Positions 44,118-53,399 of a DNA stretch of 64,000 bases are shown here, piece by piece. This DNA comes from Diplonema papillatum. Its lineage: Eukaryota; Euglenozoa; Diplonemea; Diplonemida; Diplonemidae. The stretch lies in contig JAPJBO010000724.1 of NCBI GenBank assembly GCA_030068145.1, positions 52,928 through 116,927 on the forward strand, given 5' to 3'. The notes beneath the pieces are model-generated. The model was not told where the DNA came from. It ran no database searches and saw only the letters and a list, made by a program, of their open reading frames with translations. The translations under genes were made by a program, and so were the position numbers. How positions within the stretch are numbered: the first letter of the stretch is position 1; every line of letters starts with the position of its first letter.

Positions 44118-44357
44118 ATCGACTGTGGCGCATCGCTGACCATTGTTAACAACGCCAAGCGCACCCCGTTGCATCAGTGCTGTGAAAGTAACTTTTCGGT
44201 CGAACTTTGCAAAGCCATGCTCAGTGGTGGGGTTGACCTGGACGCAAAGGATGACAAGGGTAAAACAGCGTACGACCTCTGCATTGATGTCGTGGATGTT
44301 GATGCCGACGACGATGCGGCCCTTGCTATCGCAGCTAAGGTGTGCCCACTATGTTGA
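44118..44357 (+). CDS. Copy C, exon 2 (C-terminal ankyrin repeats)
   Basis: 79 residues then TGA. Joined to exon 1 it completes an ankyrin repeat (VLQ | IDCGASLTIVNNAKRTPLHQ) and adds another (AMLSGGVDLDAKDDKGKTAY), then an acidic end VDADDDAALAIAAKVCPLC. Predicted full protein about 2212 aa. Exon homologs in copies A and B support it. Confidence 0.82.
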   Translation: MDCGASLTIVNNAKRTPLHQCCESNFSVELCKAMLSGGVDLDAKDDKGKTAYDLCIDVVDVDADDDAALAIAAKVCPLC

Positions 44358-45430
44358 GTAGTTGAAGTGCACGCAGCGTTTTACACAGCTCGCACAAGAT
44401 CCAGCCAACCAGAGTGATTGCCTGGTTCGTATTGAAGTCAGTTCCAGCACTGAGCGGTCTTATCAGCTGCCATGGTGGTGGCGGTTGCTCATGGTGCTTT
44501 CTTAGTGAGCATTTGTTACAACTAAAATCCCGGATTCTCAAGTGAACTTTAACTCTGAAAGTAGCGTAAACAGCGGTTTAGCGGTGCAGTGCATTCGAAC
44601 GAGGATGCGAAAACGAACTCCACCACCCACAGGAATTTGCGTTCCTGGCCCCTTCAAGTGCTGCGTCGGACTAATATCTAAGAAGATCAAGCCGCCTGCG
44701 GACTGCGGACTGGCGGGAGGGTGTGCAAGAAACTGGCATAATGCAGCAGATGTCCATGAAAGGGAAAAGGAACATATACAGTGGGGAAGGAACGACGACC
44801 AAGCTTTCCAGAGAAATGGTCCCTGCACCCTAACTGTCTCCCGTTCTCTCTTTCTCTGTGTTCCCCGTTCGTGAGAAAAAGCGAAAAAGCGAAGAACGAA
44901 AAATACCGAACCTCTAAACCATAATAAACGCTAAATAGCTATTTGTTCTCGAGAATGAGATAGGTTTTCCACCGCACCACCCGACTTTTCTGCACTCGAG
45001 TTGCACTGCCACCAGGTAGAGCGGAGGCCAAAATCGAAGAAAGATGTTCAAGCGGGGCAGCAGATGTCGTTGCATCTGCAATAAGGAAGATACGAAGACT
45101 TCCTAGCTTCGTCCGGTCGCGGAGGCGTACTCGAGGCACAGGTTAAGAGAAGAAGTGAAAGGGTTTGTGTGCGAAGACATCATCTGCCTTTCTCAAGCAT
45201 AGAAGCGTTACCGCTCCTGAGTCCCGCGGAGAAATAAAGGGCGCAGCTGCAAGATGACAAGGAAAAGGAAGACAGTGGCAAATGACACACGTTCGTACTC
45301 TTAACGGCACACTTTCTTACTTTTACTTGTCATTTTGCAGCTGTAGCCTTCACTTCTCAAGCTGAAAACGTCTTCAGGACCACCGTTACCCCAGCATTCC
45401 CTTGACAAATGGACAATTTACTAGAAGGCG
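44358..45430. other. 3' flank of copy C and unique sequence
   Basis: 44358-44825 matches the 3' flanks of copies A and B but has no E3-type A repeat. 44826-45430 shows no gene; it holds the dispersed motif ACCTCTAAACCATAATAAAC near 44910. Confidence 0.5.
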
Positions 45431-45465
45431 ACCTTCTAATCCACAAATAACGCTAGAAACCCCAA

Positions 45466-46445
45466 AAGGTCGACAATGCGGTATAGTAGGTCTACAGTGC
45501 GGGAAAGTAGGTCAACAGTACGATTGCCGGAAAGTAGGTCTACAATGCGGAAAAGTAGGTCTACAGTGCGGAGAAGCAGGTCGACAATGCGGAAAAGTAG
45601 GTCTACAGTGCGGGAAAGTAGGTCTACAATGGGCGATTGTGTGCTTACAGAAAAAGAGGTACGCAAAAAAGAATCGGGAAGGTGTGACTGACATTCTGTG
45701 ATCCTGTTGGTTCGGGCTAGTTCAGGAGTGCTACTATTCACCGGAATATTACTTGTCGTCGAAGCCAGCCCCACCCCGAATTCTTCTGGTGTCGATTCGA
45801 GGTGGTCGTGCTCATCTAGCCATGCGCCTTGCTCCTATTCCCTCAGTCAACTGCAAAAAGTAGGTCTACAATGCGGAAAAGTAGGTCTACAGTGCGGAGA
45901 AGCAGGTCGACAATGCGGAAAAGTAGGTCTACAGTGCGGGAAAGTAGGTCTACAATGCAGGAAAGTAGGTCTACATTGCGGAAAAGTAGGTCTACATTGC
46001 GGGAAAGTAGGTCTACAATGCGGGAAAGTAGGTCTACAATGGGCGATTGTGTGCTTACAGAAAAAAGAGGTACGCAAAAAAGAATTGGGAAGGTGTGACT
46101 GACATTCTGTGATCCTGTTGGTTCGGGCTAGTTCAGGAGTGCTACTATTCACCGGAATATTACTTGTCGTCGAAGCCAGCCCCACCCCGAATTCTTCTGG
46201 TGTCGATTCGAGGTGGTCGTGCTCATCTAGCCATGCGCCTTGCTCCTATTCCCTCAATAAACTGCAAAAAGTAGGTCTACAATGCGGAAAAGTAGGTCTA
46301 GAGTGCGGAAAAGCAGGTCGACAATGCGGAAAAGTAGGTCTACAGTGCGGGAAAGTAGGTCTACAATGCAGGAAAGTAGGTCTACAGTGCGGGAAAGTAG
46401 GTCTACAATGCGGGAAAGTAGGTCTACAGTGCGGAAAAGTAGCAA
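45466..46445 (+). repeat. 21-bp minisatellite in three blocks with higher-order spacing
   Basis: Unit GTAGGTCTACAGTGCGGGAA(A), reading VGLQCGK in one frame. Blocks at 45466-45640, 45855-46040 and 46267-46445 are separated by spacers that are nearly identical to each other, so a unit of about 410 bp was itself duplicated. Short ORFs through each block with a hydrophobic start (ILLVRASSGVLLFTGILLV) begin with GTG, so coding is doubtful. Confidence 0.92.
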
Positions 46446-46489
46446 ACGAGAGTGCAGACAGTCGGGTGGCTGACTTGTTCCCAGATTAA

Positions 46490-46790
46490 GATGACACATA
46501 CTACCACTCTTCCTCCCTATGTTTTTTGCATAAGCGCCAGCTGGGAAATAAATGCTCGATGCTGCCAGACAAAGAACCGAAGGGATCCCAAGTGCTGTAA
46601 CCGAACCACGTGAGGCCATGCCGACCCGATCAAATTACACAGGTCAAAGTCCTGAGTGAGAAATCAACGGTGGTGTTCACGAAGAACAAATCAGATAGTG
46701 TTTGGATTGTATTTGCCCCTCTACCTCATATTTCGTCCCTTCCACTCGGTCAAAGCAGCTACGTCGAGTATTTCCTATTTCTCCCTATGT
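46490..46790 (+). pseudogene. Orphan fragment of the ankyrin-gene intron
   Basis: 46540-46780 resembles the intron of copies A-C (AATGCTCGATGCTGCCAGAC, then ACGAAGAACAAATCAGA and AGCTACGTCGAGTATT) but has no exons beside it. It suggests a fourth, mostly deleted gene copy. Confidence 0.6.
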
Positions 46791-46910
46791 TTTCTCTTGC
46801 ATGGCTTCTGGTGCGTGGGTACACCTTTGGCATCAAAGGTTCCCCCACAGTGTTCGCACTCAGGCAGCAGGACTAGGGAGTGAGTTGTGTACGTGCATGA
46901 ATAAAAGCTG
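46785..46910 (-). pseudogene. E1-type gag zinc-finger fragment
   Basis: The minus strand reads CEHCGGTFDAKGVPTHQKPC, the same Cx2Cx11Hx3C finger as E1 gag (5640-5706), followed by basic residues. Nothing else of the element remains. Confidence 0.75.
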
Positions 46911-48620
46911 TTGCAGGTTACGAGGCACCCCCACTCCATGGCATGAGTTGCATGAGTTAAAGTCATGCCCGATAGTAGAAGCTCCCTCCCCAACTGTCAC
47001 ACCACCCACGAAGCTTCACCTCGCAAGCCCACGAAAGTCACCAATCTGGAGACCTCCTGGTGGTGCCTAGGTGGCAGGGACCCTCTCAAAAAACGAAGGA
47101 GGGCCTTTTGAAATGTACTTAAGAGACGAATGGAGGAAGAACGGGACCCAGTTTGCGGCTTACTGTTAGGGGCTCCTTAGGTACTGGCACGAAGGGTGCA
47201 GCTTTGAGATGCAGTTACGAACGACATCTTTGTCAACCCCAGCTCTACGCTCTTCTCAGCTTCAGCCTACGACGATCCCGGTTGACTCGAAGAGAAAAAG
47301 GTGCCAGTTTTGCGTGTGCTACTATCCGCATGCTTTCTTCGCGCGTGCAGGCGTTCTTCTGTAGAAGAAAGAAGAAAAAAGTCTCACAAGTCAAACGGAG
47401 ACTTCAGAAAACCGACCGCTTACTACAAAAAACAGTCCAAAAAGGAAAGAAGTTGTTTGACAACGAAAGAAAGAAGGAAAAGTGAAGAGAAGAGAGAAAG
47501 AAGAAAATTCAAAAAGTAGGAAAAGAAAAACACCGAACCTCTAAACCACAATAAACGCTAAAAAGTAGAAAAAGACCGCACCGGGTCCAGGAGCGTGACG
47601 GTTAACCTCAGCTTGAGTCGAAGGCAGCTTAGTGCCACAGCCGCCTCCGCTTTTCTCTAGGGCTGACCGTCTCTTCGAGCTTCGGTCCACCGCAAGCGCC
47701 AAGCCTCAAGGTGCGCCAGGATGCTTTGATGCTTCAGGGCAGCCACTTGACCCGTAGGCCCGTAGCTCTGCAACCAACGACTTCACAGAAGTCTGCCTCG
47801 GAACACTGTCATCTCGGAGCGGCCGTCTGCGGCATAGCAATTCCTATCGGGTGCATCCCTTACTCAGCATGCGGACAACTCTGGTGCCGCTCGGATGTTT
47901 TTTGACGACGTTTTCCCGACTGGTGAAGACCTTGATGAGGCTGAAGTCTCAAGGCTCCCTTCTGGCCATCCGTGCACGCACATCGATGAGCATTAAAAGG
48001 CACAAACCATGTCTCTTGCTCGAGCCAAGCTGCGGAAGCTGCTTGCGAGCTTCAGCTCCCTCATCGGGCATCCGAGTGGAGATCTCGGGAACATGTTGTT
48101 GCAGCCGTCCGTGCCCGCGACTGTCCATCTTCACCCCCGGCAAAGAGAGCATGCCTGGAGTAACGGTGCACAGACGATTACTTGCTAGCTTGTGTGGCCC
48201 TGGTGACCAATAATACGCGTGCCGTGCCCCCATGTCACAACACAATCAACGCAGACAAACTAAGGGAAAAGTGTCGTAGGAAACTTGTCCCTATGTGGAA
48301 TTACAGTTTCTGCTCCCAGTCCCCAAGGATTGGCAAAAGAAAACTTGCTACCCGTTAATTCCTCGTGAATATTGTGCCACGCGTGGTGTACCCTCATGTC
48401 CCCCTGTAGGGCTTACGTCTTCCCATGTAGCAAACGGTGGTACATTGACAACCGGTGGCACCAAACGGGCACAGTCCTTAGCACCTGCCTTGTGGAAAAT
48501 ACTTGAGGAGACTGTTAGTTGCGTAATCTGAAAGGAGGGTAAATGCGCTGTAGCTACACGAAACACAGGTAAATCTGGATTCAGTGGCGGGTGTATGCGT
48601 TCAACAAAAAAAAAGTATTG
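46911..48620. repeat. Intergenic segmental-duplication unit III
   Basis: Collinear with units I and II, including the purine-rich stretch (47350-47530) and CATGCCTGGAGTAACGGTGC. No gene seen. It lacks the MITE of unit I and the insertion of unit II. Confidence 0.65.
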
Positions 48621-49389
48621 TTTTCTCCCCCCTCCAGCCTCCGTCGAAATGAGCACGAGGCAGTCCCTCGAGTATTTCTGACTTGTGCTCGTACAGCTTG
48701 TGAGCCCTGCGAAGCACACAGGGCCATATTTCCTGCTATTTCCGGGGTTTGCCCTGTGGGGTATAACTCGTGTGCGTGCGTTTTTCGCCTTACCGGAGTA
48801 AAAAGAATACCCTAATAATTGGACACTTTTCAGTGCAACCTCTTGCGGGTTGCCCTTCAGTGAGTGTGCAGGCTAAAAAGACGTAGGCAGCGTGTTGTGG
48901 TGGTTGACCAGATTTCCTAACCTTGACAATGAAACAAGGCCAACCCAAGTGGGGAAACGATCAGCCGGCACGCACAAACGAAACGAAGCGCCTTTCTTTT
49001 TTGCCTTCATTGTACTCCCCTACCCTCCCCCAGGGCCATAAACGGTAAACATTTACGTTTCCTTGCCTCCGGCTGGCTAGCCACAGCTACTGTGCTAAAG
49101 GCGTGTAGTCAACCGGCATTCCGTCAGGGCCTTTGACGTGGAAGATCCTTCTGGTGTGTCTGGCTCCAACTGTAGCAGCGCGTTGTTACAGTCGGTCCAA
49201 TCATCACAGAGCAGCTGTAGGACCATACTTGGCTACTTGGCCTCCTGCCGCAACTCAGGTTTTATGGGACTGTTCATCTCTTTGATGGTGTTGTGAGGCA
49301 TCACGCGTTCGGGCGTTGCGGGTGTTCCCATCGCGTGCCAGCAGCCGGCGACGGATTGGAACTTGTAAGGTACATGCGGCCACCAACTT
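48621..49389. other. Unassigned sequence
   Basis: No recognisable gene, RNA or repeat. The short frames show no domain. Confidence 0.4.
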
Positions 49390-49775
49390 TGTTGAACCCG
49401 ATGGCTTCTTGTCCCTGAAGTCGTGTGGGCGTCCTCCACAGCCGCTTCGTTTGGCCTTCTCGATTACCTTGTCTTCTGCGGCTTTCAGCTTGACGGCCAC
49501 CTCCATTGACTCCTTTCAGGTGCTGCTGGAAAGGCCACTGCTCAGCTGAGCTCACACACCCGCCCAACAAAGGCCAGAGCCTTGTTGAACCCGATGGCTT
49601 CTTCCTAGAAAGCGTCTCTGAAGGCGTGTGGGCGTCCTCCACAGCTGCTTCGTTTGGCCTTCTCGATTACCTTGTCTTCTGCGGCCTTCAGCTTGACGGC
49701 CACCTCCATTGGCTCCTTTCAGGTGCTGCTGGAAATGCCACTGTTCAGCTGAGCTCACACACCCGCCCAAGGAAG
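49390..49775 (-). repeat. Tandem duplication of about 195 bp with a short ORF
   Basis: Two copies (GTTGAACCCGATGGCTTCTT ... CTGAGCTCACACACCCGCCC). On the minus strand each begins a frame MEVAVKLKAAEDKVIEKAKR, a helix-like peptide, but the two copies then diverge. Possibly an exon fragment; function unknown. Confidence 0.55.
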
Positions 49776-49935
49776 GCCGTGGAGGAGATCTTTTGGCAGA
49801 ATTGCGGGCGCCCGTGTATGCACACGCTTATGTAGGAAACGTTTACTCAGAATGAGTGAACCTAACGTTTATGAACGGGAAACGTTTACCGTTTACCAGA
49901 AACACTGGTCCTGGGGAGGAGGCGTACACAGAGTA

Positions 49936-50020
49936 TACCGTCCAGCATCTAATTTATAGGCCAATAATGCGCGTGGCTAATCATTGCTTAAACGCTACAT
50001 AAATTAGGAGCCAGACGGTA
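49936..50020. mobile_element. 85-bp MITE with TA target duplication
   Basis: TACCGTCCAGCATCTAATTT at the left and TAAATTAGGAGCCAGACGGTA at the right are inverted repeats of about 21 bp. The collinear sequence at 32290-32325 (ACAGTGTACAACC) lacks it and has a single TA. It is shorter than the 15440-16043 MITE but has the same CCGT end. Confidence 0.78.
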
Positions 50021-51018
50021 ACCTTTCGACACTGGGCACACCCGACAAACAAAGATCAACCTCACAACCAAACGAAATGTCGAAGAACACCTTGGAAACA
50101 CCTGATTTGGTTGGGAAGTGCAGTCAAATCTCGCGCTTTAGCCGCATTCCGACTTCGTTGCCATACCACTCGACTTGACGACTTGAAGCACCGCCGCACG
50201 AGCAGACACACAATCACAATTCTTTCAAATAAACTTACACATGGAAAAATAAACCCCGTGTACTTTCTCTGCACGCTTGTGTGTACATTAAAAGCAAAAG
50301 GCCAAAAGTGTGCAAATATGTCTGCATCCCTTTCACTACCCGACTCCAGCCTCAATGGTCAACCGGAGACCCTAAACCTCCGAACCTTCAAAACCACAAT
50401 AAATGCCAAGAGGACATCCTCCCAGGGGTAGCACTGAGTTCTTTTGAGTAGATACCATATGACATGGCATTTTCGTGTACGTAGAGAGGCTGTCGACACT
50501 CAGCTGGGCGCCTTCTGATTGTGAGCATGGGAAGGATCCATGACAGTCTTTATTTGAAGAACGAGGTGGTAATTGCGGTGAGTCATTAACTCGCAAGAAA
50601 ACGGTGAGGCAGAATGTGTGGCTACTCGAGCAAACACGTATCGTAGAAGGCATTGGTTACAACACGATTCACAGGCAATCTCAAGCAACGCTGGAGACAA
50701 AAGCAGTTCTGAAAAGAATCTCTTAGTCAAGTGTACTTGAGCACACAGTTCCTCTTTGATTAGGCATCCGAAGAACGAAGACGATTCCTTCTTTGACAAC
50801 GTTTCCTTTCGCGCAATTTCTTTTTAATTCTTTCGGGCGAACCCACTTCTTGTGTTGTCCTCTCTGCTGTTGCGTAGGACGAGGCTGTCCTTTTTTCACT
50901 TCTCTGCCCTCCAGACAATTGACTCGAGCCTACGGGGACCGTGTCTGTCTCATGTGTTTGAGCCCAATTCACTTGCGCCCCCTGAAAACGACGTGAGCTC
51001 GATTACGCGAAGGTAGGC
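50021..51018. repeat. Intergenic block shared with 32310-33240
   Basis: Collinear copy of the 32310-33240 block. No gene seen. Confidence 0.55.
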
Positions 51019-51386
51019 GTGCCCAGGCCCACCAAGGACGAGAGGGTGTGCACGGAGCATCACAAGGTGAAATGCGAAAAGTGCAAGCATCGGAAGACGA
51101 CGGTGGTTGAGCCGCGTGCGGTGCCTTGGGCTGACAACGCCGGTGCCCGTGGTCAGGTCGATGACCCCTGCTTCTTCACCGGTGCTCGCAGCTTGTGTCT
51201 CGACTTCGGTGTCGCTTCGGGCGTCCCCAGGGGACGAAGGCCATCACCCGCAAACCCGGACTCGGTGGCCCTCTCGTGAATCCCGAACCTTTGAAAGAAG
51301 GCGGCCGTCTTGTCCAGGAAAGGGGGCCTCTCATCTATGGGAGGCCCGACTCGAGCAAGAAGAAGTTGAACCCGTTTCCAAAATGA
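51019..51386 (+). pseudogene. Possible exon or gene fragment, unknown protein
   Basis: One frame from 51019 has a Cys/His/Lys-rich start (VCTEHHKVKCEKCKHRK). A second frame to 51386 reads FGRPQGTKAITRKPG and GPLIYGRPDSSKKKLNPFPK, a non-repetitive, protein-like sequence. They are not in one frame, so this is either two exons or a frameshifted fragment. I do not recognise the family. Confidence 0.35.
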
Positions 51387-51401
51387 AACGACAAAAAAAG
51401 G

Positions 51402-52866
51402 TAATTAAGTGCGCTCGGCTAAGGCCGGCGCGTGGCGAGACTGGAGGCAGCAGTTAAAGTTCGGGGAACAGCAAAGTTCGGGTGAAGCTAAGTTCGGGCG
51501 AAGCAAAGTTCGGGGGAAGCTAAGTTCGGGTGAGCAAAGTTCTGGTGAAGCAAAGTTCGGGCGAAGGTGAAGCTAAGTTCGGGCGAAACAAAGTCCGGGC
51601 GAAGCTAAAATCTGGGTGAAGCAAAGTTCGGACGTTCTGGTGAAGCTAAGATCGGGCGAAACAAAGTTCGGCGAAGCTAAGTTCGGGTGAAGCAAAGTTC
51701 GGGCGAAGCTAAGTTCTGGTGAAGCAAAGTTCGGGCGAAGCTAAGTTCGGGTGAAGCAAAGTTCTGTGAAGCTAAGTTCGGGCGAAACAAAGTTCGGGCG
51801 AAGCAAAGTTCGGGCGAAGCTAAGTTCGGGTGAGCAAAGTTCTGGTGAAGCAAAGTTCGGGCGAAGGTGAAGCTAAGTTCGGGCGAAACAAAGTCCGGGC
51901 GAAGCTAAGTTCTGGGTGAAGCAAAGTTCGGACGTTCTGGTGAAGCTAAGATCGGGCGAAACAAAGTTCGGCGAAGCTAAGTTCGGGTGAAGCAAAGTTC
52001 GGGCGAAGCTAAGTTCTGGTGAAGCAAAGTTCGGGCGAAGCTAAGTTCGGGTGAAGCAAAGTTCTGGTGAAGCTAAGTTCGGGCGAAACAAAGTTCGGGC
52101 GAAGCAAAGTTCGGGCGAAGCTAAGTTCGGGTGAGCAAAGTTCTGGTGAATCAAAGTTCGGGCGAAGGTGAAGCTAAGTTCGGGCGAAACAAAGTCCGGG
52201 CGAAGCTAAGTTCTGGGTGAAGCAAAGTTCGGACGTTCTGGTGAAGCTAAGATCGGGCGAAACAAAGTTCGGCGAAGCTAAGTTCGGGTGAAGCAAAGTT
52301 CGGGCGAAGCTAAGTTCTGGTGAAGCAAAGTTCGGGCGAAGCTAAGTTCGGGTGAAGCAAAGTTCTGGTGAAGCTAAGTTCGGGCGAAACAAAGTTCGGG
52401 CGAAACAAAGTTCGGGCGAAGCTAAGTTCGGGTGAGCAAAGTTAGGTGAAGCAAAGTTCGGGCGAAGCAAAGCTCGGGTGAAGCTAAGTTCGGGCGAAAC
52501 AAAGTCCGGGCGAAGCTAAGTTCGGGTGTAAAGTTTGGCCTCGTACCCGGGGCCCAGCACGGGGGGGCCCTGGGGCAGCCTTTTCCCGCCGCCCCCCCCT
52601 CCGGTATTTCTCCGGGGGGCTGAGAAACTCCGCAAAAAACGCAAATTTCGGGCACATCAGGCCCCGAAACGACAGCAAACCTCGAAATAATCTTCGACCG
52701 GAAAAGTGTCATGGGCGGGGTTTGAACCTGGACACACCGGCCTGAAGGCCGACACCCAGGGGGAGAAAAAGCCAGCTCCGCGCTATTATCGTTCAAAAAT
52801 AATACAGTAGAGAAAAGTGGGGTTGGCTATTCACATTGCATGTTCATAGGACCTCCAGTCTCGAAT
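51402..52866 (-). mobile_element. Insertion with tRNA-like block, satellite-expanded form
   Basis: Same family as 31531-32061: left end AAGTGCGCTCGGCTAAGGCC, right end CATAGGACCTCCAGTCTCGA. The tRNA-like block lies on the minus strand near 52765-52710, with box B degraded to GGTTCAAACC. The extra length is a satellite array (51440-52530). Confidence 0.65.
51440..52530. repeat. 15-16 bp satellite with a 300-bp higher-order repeat
   Basis: Units AAGTTCGGGCGAAGCT and AAGTTCTGGTGAAGCA alternate. A landmark TTCGGGTGAGCAAAGTTCTG recurs at about 51527, 51827, 52128 and 52429, so a 300-301 bp block is itself repeated three times. Confidence 0.93.
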
Positions 52867-53399
52867 AAAAACAGCAGGAAGAACATGACACCACAAGAAA
52901 AGATGGCGGGGTGACCTGACGGTCGTTTTGGTGCCCACCGGAAACAATCAAGTATTCCATTTTCCGAGACTATAGAGGTATGCTAATAGCTCTATCGAGC
53001 CAATCCCACTTTTTAGGGGGTCGGGGGCGAAGCCCGGGGGCACTTTTTATAGTGTTTTTTTGGGTCAGAATTTTTGTCAGCGGCCATAGCTTTTTTTGCC
53101 CCTGGAAATTGACACCATGATGACAGAGTGAACGGCGCCAGGTTTTAGGGCTGGAGTTCCTGGGTTCGAACCCCCCCGCCGAGGACCTTTTTTTGGTTCT
53201 CCTTGGTTTTCGGTCAATTCCCTCGCTCCGGGGTTTTCTTGACCCGTGATTGGGACAATTCCCATTATAGTACACTTCCTTATGTTTGTGCCCATTCTCG
53301 AACACTATTTAACTTTTAGAAAATTGAAAAGGAACTAGCCCAACACACCCCTAGCCCCATTTGTTTCCCGTACGATGCTCCCAGTTGAAAAAAAAAAAA
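52867..53399 (+). repeat. Region with a second Pol III-box, tRNA-like repeat (53115-53195)
   Basis: Plus strand 53118-53134 (ATGACAGAGTGAACGG, box A-like), 53162-53174 (GGTTCGAACCC, box B) and a T7 run at 53189-53195, which could end Pol III transcription. The arms do not fold into a full tRNA, so I call it tRNA-derived. The remainder, including an A12 run at 53389-53400 just before E5, shows no gene. Confidence 0.5.

Noticed and set aside
45698-46489. Secreted Cys-rich repeat proteins with a signal peptide
   Set aside because: The frames start with GTG, and the hydrophobic stretch belongs to a duplicated spacer of the minisatellite; coding is not supported.
48621-49389. Possible gene between unit III and the 195-bp duplication
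   Set aside because: The frames are short and lack a domain or a conserved counterpart in the other segmental copies.
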